Shown: one piece after another, positions 1-5,010 of the stretch
How the letters are laid out: each line of letters begins with the position of its first letter
Position numbering within the stretch: the first letter of the stretch is position 1
Assembly (NCBI GenBank): GCA_003562655.1
Contig: PWUC01000222.1
Location: forward strand, 1-13,510
Length of the DNA: 13,510 nucleotides
Direction: 5' to 3'
Source of the DNA: Clostridia bacterium
GTDB taxonomy: Bacteria > Bacillota_E > SLMV01 > PUMD01
Notes under the pieces: model-generated
What the model was told of the DNA's origin: nothing
Databases searched by the model: none
What the model saw: only the letters and a program-made list of their open reading frames with translations
Position numbers and translations under genes: made by a program

Positions 1-568
1 AGTCGGTGGGCCGTACGGTATAGAGCCTTCTGCCTGGGCAGAGTCTATCGGCGACGCCCGGGATGCAGAGGACCTGGCCGATGTCGAGCCGGTCGGGGTC
101 GATGCCGGGGTTTGCCCGTCGCAGGTCGGTCACCGTGACGCTGAACTTTCTGGCGATGGAGGTCAGTGTCTCGCCCCTGCGGACGGCATAGAGGATCCCT
201 CCCGGGCAGTCTGGCGGCACGGGGGATTCGACGTGTACGGGTACGCAGAGCTGTTCGCCGGGATAGATGAGATCCGGGTCGGGGATCCAGGGGTTGGCAG
301 CTATCAGCCGGGACAGGGATATGCTGTGGCGGCGGGCGATGGAGAACATTGAATCGGTGGGCCGTACGGTGTAGAGCTTCCCATCGGGGCAGAGCTCATC
401 GGCGACATCGGGGATGCAGAGCACCTGGCCGACGTCGAGCCGGTCGGGGTCGATGTGCGGATTGGACCGTTCGAGTTCAACGACACGGACCTGGAACTTC
501 CTCGCGATGGAATCCAGATTCTCTCCTCTTCGCGCTGCGTAGAGGATGCCTCCAGGACATACTACCAT
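1..568 (-). CDS. LysM repeat protein, partial (C-terminal end beyond the left edge)
   Basis: The 189 visible residues hold three complete LysM modules and the start of a fourth: about residues 9-53, 65-110, 126-170 and 182 onward. Each has the LysM pattern of L-Y-x-V/A-R, S-I-A-R-K-F, N-P and G-Q-x-L-C-I-P. LysM domains bind N-acetylglucosamine-containing glycans such as peptidoglycan or chitin. The ATG at 566-568 is chosen because GGGGAGG lies 9 bases upstream. No signal peptide or membrane segment is visible: the protein begins MVVCPGG. Cysteines bracket each module (C4/C51, C60/C108, C121/C168, then C177). Modules 1-2 recur as modules 3-4 with an exact 117-residue period, so the gene grew by tandem duplication. 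Similar Cys-flanked LysM proteins in Firmicutes are often linked to cell-wall or spore-coat functions; that role is inferred. The reading frame is open to the window edge. Confidence 0.9.
   Translation of the reverse strand, partial: MVVCPGGILYAARRGENLDSIARKFQVRVVELERSNPHIDPDRLDVGQVLCIPDVADELCPDGKLYTVRPTDSMFSIARRHSISLSRLIAANPWIPDPDLIYPGEQLCVPVHVESPVPPDCPGGILYAVRRGETLTSIARKFSVTVTDLRRANPGIDPDRLDIGQVLCIPGVADRLCPGRRLYTVRPTD
4..568 (-). repeat. In-frame tandem duplication, 351-base period
   Basis: The sequence starting at base 4 recurs starting at base 355, giving a 351-base (117-codon) period. Both copies begin with CGGTGGGCCGTACGGT and stay clearly similar through the Cys-Pro-Gly-Gly segment. 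Each unit encodes two LysM modules. The visible DNA covers one full unit and part of the adjoining one; the repeat probably continues to the left of the window. Confidence 0.8.
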
Positions 569-1203
569 GATTTGCGACCTCCCCTTCTCGCTGTGGATGA
601 TTGGGGTTGTCCGGTGGTCGTGCATTGATTGATCGGGTGTTCAGGGGGCATTGAACCGGGACGACCCTGCACACCGATCCTCACGGGACACTTCCGCCAG
701 ATGCACCCAGCGATTTCACATTATGTTATGCACGCGGTGAGGGTGTGTGTGCGGCAGCTGGGTGTTGGTGGGCGCAATCAGTGGCTCCCGGGGTTGTCAT
801 AAGTCGTCTCTGGGAGCAAGGCGGCGTCCACGGGCTGAATGGGGGATACGCAATGCAGGATCCCTGGGCGGGATTTCTGTCCTGGGCTTCGCAGGTCTTT
901 GCACCCCGGATCATCTTCAGCGCTGCAGCTGGAGGGTTGTCCCTGTTGTCACGGACACGCCCGGGCTGTCTATCGAGGAAGAGGCGGATTGAGATCGCGC
1001 AGAGGTGGAGAAATCTTGCATGCCGATGATTCTTTCTGCCGACACAAGATGAACCCGGGCAGAGGAGGGAGGTGGCTTGGGCCCTGGTCGAGTATGGAAT
1101 CAGTGCATGGACCGCCCCGGGCTGGGCGGCCGGAATCGGCCGATGTATCGGGATGGCCCGGCCCCAGAAGGCGATGATCATCGCCCCCCGATGACGACCT
1201 CAC
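569..1203. other. 635-base gap with no convincing gene
   Basis: This stretch separates the LysM gene start from the end of the perR-like gene. The open frames here have atypical composition and no recognisable domain. The best small candidate is 853-1029 on the plus strand: 58 residues beginning MQDPWAGFLSW, hydrophobic then strongly basic, with GGGGGA 6 bases before the ATG. It is not called as a gene. A perfect 16-base palindrome lies at 1170-1185 and is listed separately. No clear promoter for the LysM gene was found; its 5' leader would fall in 569-730. Confidence 0.5.
1170..1185 (-). terminator. Palindromic hairpin behind perR-like gene, possible terminator
   Basis: GGCGATGATCATCGCC is a perfect 16-base palindrome. 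It folds as a 6-bp stem with a GATC loop and begins 19 bases after the regulator stop codon at 1204-1206. On the minus strand it is followed by TTCT, not a long T run, so it would be a weak intrinsic terminator. A dyad protein-binding site is the alternative. Confidence 0.3.
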
Positions 1204-1635
1204 CTACCGGCAGTCTGGACATCGGGCCAGTACATTGATCTCCACGCGCACTACGTCGTGCCCGACGGCCTCTGCAGTCGCCCTCATCTCCCTCAGACAG
1301 TCCGATTCCGTGTCCAGATCGTAGACCCGGCCGCAGGCAACACAGGCAACATGGGGATGAACCCTGGTGTTGGGGTCGTAATGAGAGGCGACGCCATGCC
1401 TGACCCCGAACCGCCAGACGAGCCCCTTCTCCTCGAAGACCTCCAGGGTATTGTACACCGTGTTCATGCTCATCGTCGGGTGCTGTCTGCGTACACCCTC
1501 GTATATGACCTCGGCAGTGGGATGCTCCGTATTGCCCTCGAGGAAGCTCAGAATGGCCAGCCTCTGCGGCGTGACCCGCAGACCACAGGTTCTGAGCGAC
1601 TCGGCCAGCCTCTCTTCGGCATCCTTGCTGAGCAT
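1204..1635 (-). CDS. perR: Fur-family metalloregulator, PerR-like
   Basis: 143 residues, normal length for the family. An N-terminal winged helix includes LRVTPQRLAILSFL (19-32), HPTA (38-41) and the recognition-helix signature MSMNTVYNTLEVFEEKGLV (55-73). The C-terminal dimerisation and metal domain carries H93-P-H95, C98-x2-C101 and C139-x2-C142. The two CxxC pairs would hold a structural zinc. H38, D87, H93, H95 and D106 match the regulatory metal set of PerR. The Asp at 87, where many Fur proteins have Glu, is why PerR is preferred over Fur or Zur. PerR senses peroxide by metal-catalysed histidine oxidation and represses peroxide-defence genes. An in-frame TTG at 1660-1662 could extend the protein but lacks a ribosome binding site and falls inside the promoter, so ATG 1633-1635 is used. 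The gene has its own promoter and sits near rubrerythrin and peroxiredoxin sequences. The PerR subtype is moderately certain; Fur family is near certain. Confidence 0.9.
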   Translation of the reverse strand: MLSKDAEERLAESLRTCGLRVTPQRLAILSFLEGNTEHPTAEVIYEGVRRQHPTMSMNTVYNTLEVFEEKGLVWRFGVRHGVASHYDPNTRVHPHVACVACGRVYDLDTESDCLREMRATAEAVGHDVVRVEINVLARCPDCR

Positions 1636-1653
1636 GTACCCACCACCATTCCT

Positions 1654-1677
1654 TAGTAGCAATTATCATATAGTTGC
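1654..1677 (-). promoter_or_regulatory. Candidate metalloregulator operator at the perR-like promoter
   Basis: Two overlapping patterns are visible. At 1654-1668, minus strand, TGATAATTGCTACTA matches an element in the rubrerythrin promoter at 13 of 15 positions and fits the Bacillus Per box (TTATAATNATTATAA) at about 9 of 14. At 1659-1677, GCAACTATATGATAATTGC is an imperfect 19-base inverted repeat (GCAA-n-TAT-n3-ATA-n-TTGC). Both overlap the -10 box, where a bound repressor would block transcription. Autoregulation is inferred. Confidence 0.45.
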
Positions 1678-1690
1678 TTACCTGTGTCAA
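1662..1690 (-). promoter_or_regulatory. Sigma-A-type promoter of perR-like gene
   Basis: On the minus strand a perfect -35 TTGACA (1685-1690) is followed by a 17-base spacer and -10 GATAAT (1662-1667), five of six to consensus. It lies just upstream of the perR-like start. The AT content stands out sharply from the GC-rich surroundings. The -10 box is embedded in the candidate operator. Confidence 0.65.
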
Positions 1691-1948
1691 AATCACCGGC
1701 ATGTCGGCCCGGCCCCGGAAGCGTCAGTCGTCAGGTCTGCAGGCCGGATCTTCCCGCAGCAGCTCACCGCCGTGCCCCGTTCATTGCATTCGGCAGGTCA
1801 GTGATCGGGTCGGCCCCCTGCAGGCGACTGACAGCAGGTGAATCCTCATAAGATAAGGAGGCACCCGCTGTGGGGCTGATTCAGGCTGTGGTCGTGCCCA
1901 GTACAGTTTTCTGCAGCTTTCCCAGAACAACCAGCCAGAACACTCGCA
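1678..1948. other. Intergenic stretch upstream of perR-like gene
   Basis: Counted from the perR-like start codon, the gene-free stretch runs 1636-1948; its left end holds the promoter and operator described separately. The rest shows no recognisable gene. One oddity on the plus strand is a consensus AAGGAGG (1856-1862) placed 8 bases before a GTG at 1871. The resulting frame runs about 44 codons (MGLIQAVVVPSTVFC...) into the peroxiredoxin remnant before stopping. It resembles no family I recognise and may be decayed DNA. Confidence 0.35.
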
Positions 1949-2220
1949 CTAAGGGCAGCTTCTGCGTGCGTCCTCGATATCACCCGGGGCCGGCACGGTG
2001 AGGGAATCGCCGATCAACTCCCTGTCCGGCCAGGTAGCGGGAGCTGCCGCTCCCCCTGCACCGGCGACCTGCAGGGCCTTCAGCATGCGGAGAATCTCGT
2101 CACGGGTCGGCCCATTTCCTGCCGACAGCAGAGAATGGCCCGCATGGCCCCTTCGGCACCGACGATGAACACCGCGCGAATGGTGTTGGTGCCCTCCACC
2201 TGGATGCACCATGCCGGGCC
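1949..2220 (-). pseudogene. Peroxiredoxin (AhpC/TSA family) C-terminal remnant, truncated and frameshifted
   Basis: Reading the minus strand in successive frames reconstructs the last third of a Prx6/archaeal-type peroxiredoxin. GMVHPG lies in one frame (about 2215-2198). EGTNTIRAVFIV followed by GAMRAILCCRQEMGRP lies in the next (about 2196-2105). TRDEILRMLKALQVA, PATWPDRELIGDSLTVP and GDIEDARR return to the first frame and end at TAG 1949-1951. These match the family's HPG, RAVF-I-D-x-EG, DEILR-x-KALQ and P-A-x-W-P-x-x-ELI segments. The N-terminal thioredoxin fold with the peroxidatic Cys (P-x-x-C-T) is absent: sequence before HPG goes straight back to the rubrerythrin stop codon. The two shifts are +1 and -1 and compensate, so one ORF stays open across the region, but its middle is nonsense. 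A sequencing error could explain the shifts but not the missing N-terminus. Confidence 0.78.
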
Positions 2221-2250
2221 CCGGCGACATCGGCTTGGTCTGCGCTGCAC

Positions 2251-2757
2251 TCACACGTTCATCCAGTTCCAGCGCCTGCTCTCCTCCATAGAGAGCCAGT
2301 CGGCCGAATCATTCAGGTAGTAGTAGACGTTGTCCAGGGCATCGCGGTGCCGGATCTCCTCCTCGATGAGCTCTTCCAGCAGGGAGATCTCCGCTGGTTC
2401 AGATGCCTGACTCAGAAGATCCCTGTAGAGCTTTAGCGATTCCCTCTCCAGTTCGATGGCGCGCTCGTAGACGCTCAGGTTGCTTCCCTTCCACTCTTTG
2501 CGCTGTCGCGCGCTGAACCTGTCAAAGACCTGGCGCACGGCATCCTCGATGTTGGAAGACTCTTCACTGGTCGGCTGCATCTTCGACTCGGCCATCCTGA
2601 GCACCTGGTCCCGGTGCTGCAGTTCTTCGGCCGCCAATCTCTGCAGCAGGCTCTTCGATAGAGGATTGTCCGCCTCATCCGCCGCCTTTGCATAATAGTC
2701 GTGGCCCATCTCTTCCAGGCTCACCGCCATCCTGAGCAGCTGTTCGCGACTCTTCAA
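2251..2757 (-). CDS. Rubrerythrin/ferritin-like di-iron protein
   Basis: 168 residues, forming one ferritin-like four-helix bundle without a C-terminal rubredoxin domain. The diiron ligand pattern is present in both halves: E15/E16 in SLEEMGHDYY, E45-x2-H48 in AAEELQHRD, E104 in ELERESLKLY, and E134-x2-H137 in EEEIRHRD. Such proteins reduce hydrogen peroxide or handle iron in anaerobes; the exact reaction cannot be read from sequence. The start is TTG at 2755-2757, supported by GGGGGGTGAT ending 5 bases upstream. An ATG slightly upstream is out of frame. Residues 78-95 form a charged linker between helix pairs, and the tail is aromatic and Trp-rich (YYYLNDSADWLSM onward). It has its own promoter with an operator-like element shared with the perR-like gene, which fits peroxide- or iron-responsive control. 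A broken peroxiredoxin follows immediately. Confidence 0.9.
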   Translation of the reverse strand: MKSREQLLRMAVSLEEMGHDYYAKAADEADNPLSKSLLQRLAAEELQHRDQVLRMAESKMQPTSEESSNIEDAVRQVFDRFSARQRKEWKGSNLSVYERAIELERESLKLYRDLLSQASEPAEISLLEELIEEEIRHRDALDNVYYYLNDSADWLSMEESRRWNWMNV

Positions 2758-2811
2758 GCCTCATCACCCCCCAAAGGGCAGCGAAACCCCCTCAAGTATA
2801 TTGTTACCGCT

Positions 2812-2841
2812 ATTATATAGTATTAATTATCACATTGCCAA
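2812..2841 (-). promoter_or_regulatory. Sigma-A-type promoter of rubrerythrin-like gene
   Basis: On the minus strand -35 TTGGCA (2836-2841, five of six), an 18-base spacer and a perfect -10 TATAAT (2812-2817). Transcription would begin near 2805, leaving a leader of about 48 bases before the TTG start. It is an AT-rich island in GC-rich DNA. Confidence 0.68.
2818..2832 (-). promoter_or_regulatory. Candidate Per-box-like operator in rubrerythrin promoter
   Basis: TGATAATTAATACTA occupies the spacer between the -35 and -10 boxes. It agrees with the element at the perR-like promoter (TGATAATTGCTACTA) at 13 of 15 positions and with the Bacillus Per-box consensus at about 10 of 14. A repressor here would exclude RNA polymerase. 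Assignment to the nearby PerR-like protein is inference. Confidence 0.48.
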
Positions 2842-3224
2842 GGCAGATATGAACCGGTCGCCCCACCGCAATGCGGCAGCCAGGTATAGGTGCCGGATGC
2901 CGAGTGGTGGGGATTTGAGCGTCGCGACGTGAAGCCGCCACTGAGGATCTGACGGCGATCGGGGATACTGCTCCGGACCCCACGACATCGAAGATCAGGT
3001 TCGTCCCATGTCACCCGGCGTCCGCTGTCCCCCGGGTGCGGATCACCTAAAAGGGCACCGGGGAAAGCGGCGACGGAGATGAACCGATGGCGCCGGTCCG
3101 ATGGGTACAACAGGGGTCATGCATCAGGGCAGCCGGGAGCCCCTCTTCCGCTCGCAGGAGGACGGGGCTCCCCCTGGTCCTTTCACACCAACGGCGGTCC
3201 CGGAGGTGACGGATGCGGCTGTCC
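2842..3224. other. Intergenic stretch, no gene recognised
   Basis: This lies between the rubrerythrin promoter and the end of the DUF1028 gene. Frames of up to about 95 codons are open on both strands, but none has a ribosome binding site plus recognisable family features. The only structured element noticed is the hairpin at 3135-3172. Confidence 0.45.
3135..3172 (-). terminator. Long hairpin behind DUF1028 gene, probable terminator or 3' end structure
   Basis: GGGAGCCCC (3135-3143) pairs perfectly with GGGGCTCCC (3164-3172). After a one-base bulge, six more pairs form (3144-3149 with 3157-3162, one G-T), closing a 7-base loop. It begins about 53 bases after the DUF1028 stop. There is no T run, so classical intrinsic termination is uncertain. 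Confidence 0.42.
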
Positions 3225-4124
3225 TCAGGGTTCGCCGCCGCCCCTGTCCCGTGCCTGTGTCTTCAGGTAGCCCAGGACCTCGGGATCGATGACTCCCGGA
3301 CCCGGCATGCGCTCCTCGAAGTTCTCCCGTCCCACCCAGAGGTCCAGGGCGCGCTGGGCCGCCTCATCGAAGGGCTCCCGGCCCGGCTCGACTCCGAAGC
3401 CAAGGGCTGCCAGACATCCAGTGACCTCTCGCGCCACATCCCCCTCAATGCAGAGCAGAGCGTCGGGATCCGGGCGCTTGAAATACAGGTAGAACAGCTC
3501 CAGCAGCCGGGCCAACTTCTCAATCGGTTCGTCGTGGTCGTCGACGCGGAGGTCTATGTAGCGGTCGAGGTAGCCGCCGTAGCTTCCGCCCTCGCGCACG
3601 ACCAGAAGACCTGCAGACTGCTGTCCGCGTCGGTCACCGCCCGCAGCCTGTCCCGCCCTCAGAGCCGACACCAGTCGGTCCGCCAGGGGACCCGATGAGC
3701 CCTCGAAGTCGCCGGCCATGCTCCTCACAACCTCGGGACCGGCCAGGATGTTCCCCTGGCAGCTGTAGCCGTCGCCAACAAGATGACCGGCCCAGTCGAG
3801 GCATTCGCCGCCGGTGAAGGCCGCTGCCCGGCCGCTGGCATCCACGGCAGCCACCTGGCGGTGTTGGGCCCCCTCGTCGGGGCCGGTGAGGTGGGCGACG
3901 GTCTCCTCAGCCGACATGCCCCGGGCCATCAGGTCCAGTCCCCCGGGGCCGTAGCCCATGTTCGCCATCGCCTGGGTGGCCACCGCCCCGGCGCCCGCCC
4001 GGGCCCACGATACCACGGCTGCGGCAGCCAGGAACTTGGACTGCACTGCCACTCCCCATTCTTCCGCCTGCTGGTCATGAGCGATGATGGAGAAGGTTGA
4101 CGTTCGCGCCTCTGTCTGAATCAT
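3225..4124 (-). CDS. DUF1028 family Ntn-hydrolase-like protein with C-terminal PG-binding-like domain
   Basis: 299 residues. Residues 10-200 are a clear DUF1028 domain: TFSIIAHD (10-17), EEWGVAVQSKFLA (21-33), WARAGAGAVATQAMAN (40-55), YGPGGLDLM (58-66), GECLDWAGHL (106-115), CQGNILAGPEVV (122-133), GQAAGGDRRGQQSAGLLVV (159-176) and DRYIDLRVDDH (187-197). Structures of the family show an Ntn-hydrolase-like fold, but I know of no established substrate; an amidase-type reaction is only a guess. Residues 218-290 resemble the putative peptidoglycan-binding domain often attached to DUF1028. No signal peptide is seen, so it is probably cytoplasmic. ATG 4122-4124 is preferred because GGGGGGTG sits 6 bases upstream; a TTG at 4140-4142 would extend it by six residues that include this site. 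It is a stand-alone minus-strand gene close to the hydantoinase-like fusion, which may or may not be functional linkage. Confidence 0.92.
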   Translation of the reverse strand: MIQTEARTSTFSIIAHDQQAEEWGVAVQSKFLAAAAVVSWARAGAGAVATQAMANMGYGPGGLDLMARGMSAEETVAHLTGPDEGAQHRQVAAVDASGRAAAFTGGECLDWAGHLVGDGYSCQGNILAGPEVVRSMAGDFEGSSGPLADRLVSALRAGQAAGGDRRGQQSAGLLVVREGGSYGGYLDRYIDLRVDDHDEPIEKLARLLELFYLYFKRPDPDALLCIEGDVAREVTGCLAALGFGVEPGREPFDEAAQRALDLWVGRENFEERMPGPGVIDPEVLGYLKTQARDRGGGEP

Positions 4125-4328
4125 GTCTACACCCCCCTGCAAATGGCGCTATTGATCGCTGACGAGACCCTGCGATCCCATATCCCTTCCACATGCCGGC
4201 AGATCATTCCTTCTGCTTCGTGTGGCAGCGGTGCAGACCCGGCTGTCCGCGAGGCTCGAAGGCGGGGGTGGATGCGGCAGCGATGCCATATGCTGTACAA
4301 TGATGAACAGGCAGGGTCAAAGATGCCA

Positions 4329-4358
4329 TGGTGGGGGTGATCAGGACTACCCCCACCA
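4329..4358 (+). other. Perfect 10-bp stem-loop upstream of short ORF and YlbF-family gene
   Basis: TGGTGGGGGT (4329-4338) pairs perfectly with ACCCCCACCA (4349-4358) around a 10-base loop. It ends 21 bases before the ATG of the short ORF. No T run follows, so a leader RNA structure or protein site is as likely as a terminator. Confidence 0.5.
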
Positions 4359-4379
4359 GTTGCTTATCAGGGAGGTGCA

Positions 4380-4484
4380 ATGAACCGGCGCGCGACGGGG
4401 AAAATGAACACACTGCGGTCGTTTCCCCGGTGGACTTCCGCCTGGAGCAGTCACCGGCCAGGTTCGAGGGCGGGGAAGGACTGA
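4380..4484 (+). CDS. Possible 34-residue short ORF or leader peptide
   Basis: An ATG at 4380-4382 is preceded closely by GGGAGGTG, a good ribosome binding site with tight spacing. The frame encodes 34 residues (MNRRATGKMNTLRSFPRW...) rich in Arg and Ser with two to three Trp, and ends in TGA at 4482-4484. The stop is 44 bases before the YlbF-family start on the same strand. It resembles no family I recognise. It could be a leader peptide acting with the upstream hairpin, or a chance frame; the ribosome binding site is the only positive evidence. Confidence 0.22.
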   Translation: MNRRATGKMNTLRSFPRWTSAWSSHRPGSRAGKD

Positions 4485-4528
4485 AGGAATAGTCGGCATC
4501 ACGAATCCCAATAAGGAGGAATTCGCAA

Positions 4529-4876
4529 ATGGCAGAAGCACTGATTGAAAAGGCCAGGGAACTCGGGGCGGCCATGAGGGACACGGAGGAGTTTCAGAAG
4601 CTGGAGGCGGCCGAGGAGAACATGAACCGGGACCTGGAAGCCCAGGCGCTGCTCAAGGGCATCCAGGAGGCGGAGCAGACGCTGCGGCAGCTGCAGCAGT
4701 CCGGCCTGCAGCCGACCCAGGAGCAGATGCAGGAGTTTCACAGCAAAAGAGACCAGATGAGCCAGAACGCGACCGTCTCGAGGTTCATGAACGCCCAGGA
4801 AGAGTTCAGCACGGTGGTCCAGGAGGTCAATGGCGCCATCAGTGAGGGCATGACGGGTGAGGCCGAAGAGGCATAG
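4529..4876 (+). CDS. YlbF/YmcA family protein
   Basis: 115 residues, all helical and strongly charged, matching the Com_YlbF family in length and layout: IEKARELGAAMRDTEEFQKLEAAEENM at the N-terminus, ALLKGIQEAEQTLRQLQQSG in the middle, then FHSKRDQMSQNATVSRFMNAQEEFSTVVQEVN. In Bacillus subtilis YlbF and YmcA form a complex with YaaT that affects RNase Y-dependent mRNA maturation, competence, sporulation and biofilm formation. Which paralogue this is cannot be decided, and no YmcA or YaaT gene is adjacent. The start is secure: consensus AAGGAGG lies 9 bases before the ATG. It is cytoplasmic, with no signal or membrane segment. It converges on the HyuA-HyuB fusion with 132 bases between stops. 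Confidence 0.9.
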   Translation: MAEALIEKARELGAAMRDTEEFQKLEAAEENMNRDLEAQALLKGIQEAEQTLRQLQQSGLQPTQEQMQEFHSKRDQMSQNATVSRFMNAQEEFSTVVQEVNGAISEGMTGEAEEA

Positions 4877-4887
4877 TGCTGGGCGAT

Positions 4888-4945
4888 GGGGGAGGGCATC
4901 TCAGGCCTGCGGTCCCAGGGCGGGCCGGGACTCGTGCCCTCCCCC
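4888..4945 (+). terminator. Hairpin behind YlbF-family gene, probable terminator
   Basis: GGGGGAGGGCA (4888-4898) and TGCCCTCCCCC (4935-4945) form a perfect 11-bp stem. A second small stem (GTCCC 4912-4916 with GGGAC 4927-4931) lies inside the loop. It starts 11 bases after the YlbF-family stop, between convergent genes. No T run follows. Confidence 0.5.
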
Positions 4946-4976
4946 GAAGCGTCTCAGGGGCGATGTCATCATACCG

Positions 4977-5010
4977 GAGGGCCGGTTCCGTCGCCGGAGA
5001 GCCGGCCCTC
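4977..5010 (-). terminator. Hairpin overlapping the HyuA-HyuB stop codon, possible terminator
   Basis: GAGGGCCGG (4977-4985) pairs perfectly with CCGGCCCTC (5002-5010). An inner TCCG/CGGA stem (4987-4990 with 4995-4998) closes on a TCGC loop. The right arm overlaps the minus-strand stop codon at 5009-5011. With the hairpin at 4888-4945 it fills the convergent gap. No T tract is seen. Confidence 0.42.

Larger units (their letters stand above)
4125..4528. other. Divergent upstream region of DUF1028 and YlbF-family genes
   Basis: The DUF1028 gene (minus) and the YlbF-family gene (plus) are transcribed away from this 404-base stretch, so both promoters should lie here. No pair of good -35/-10 boxes was found; TACAAT at 4300-4305 is a weak -10 candidate on the plus strand. 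It contains a strong hairpin (4329-4358) and a short ORF with a ribosome binding site (4380-4484), both listed separately. Confidence 0.45.

Noticed and set aside
1..568. CRISPR-like or intergenic repeat reading of the 351-base repeats
   Set aside because: The repeat period is a whole number of codons and both units encode LysM modules, so it is a coding duplication.
726..1181. Minus-strand open frame of 151 codons in the left gap
   Set aside because: Proline/Arg/His-rich without domain, ribosome binding site or hydrophobic core; overlapping frames on both strands are equally open.
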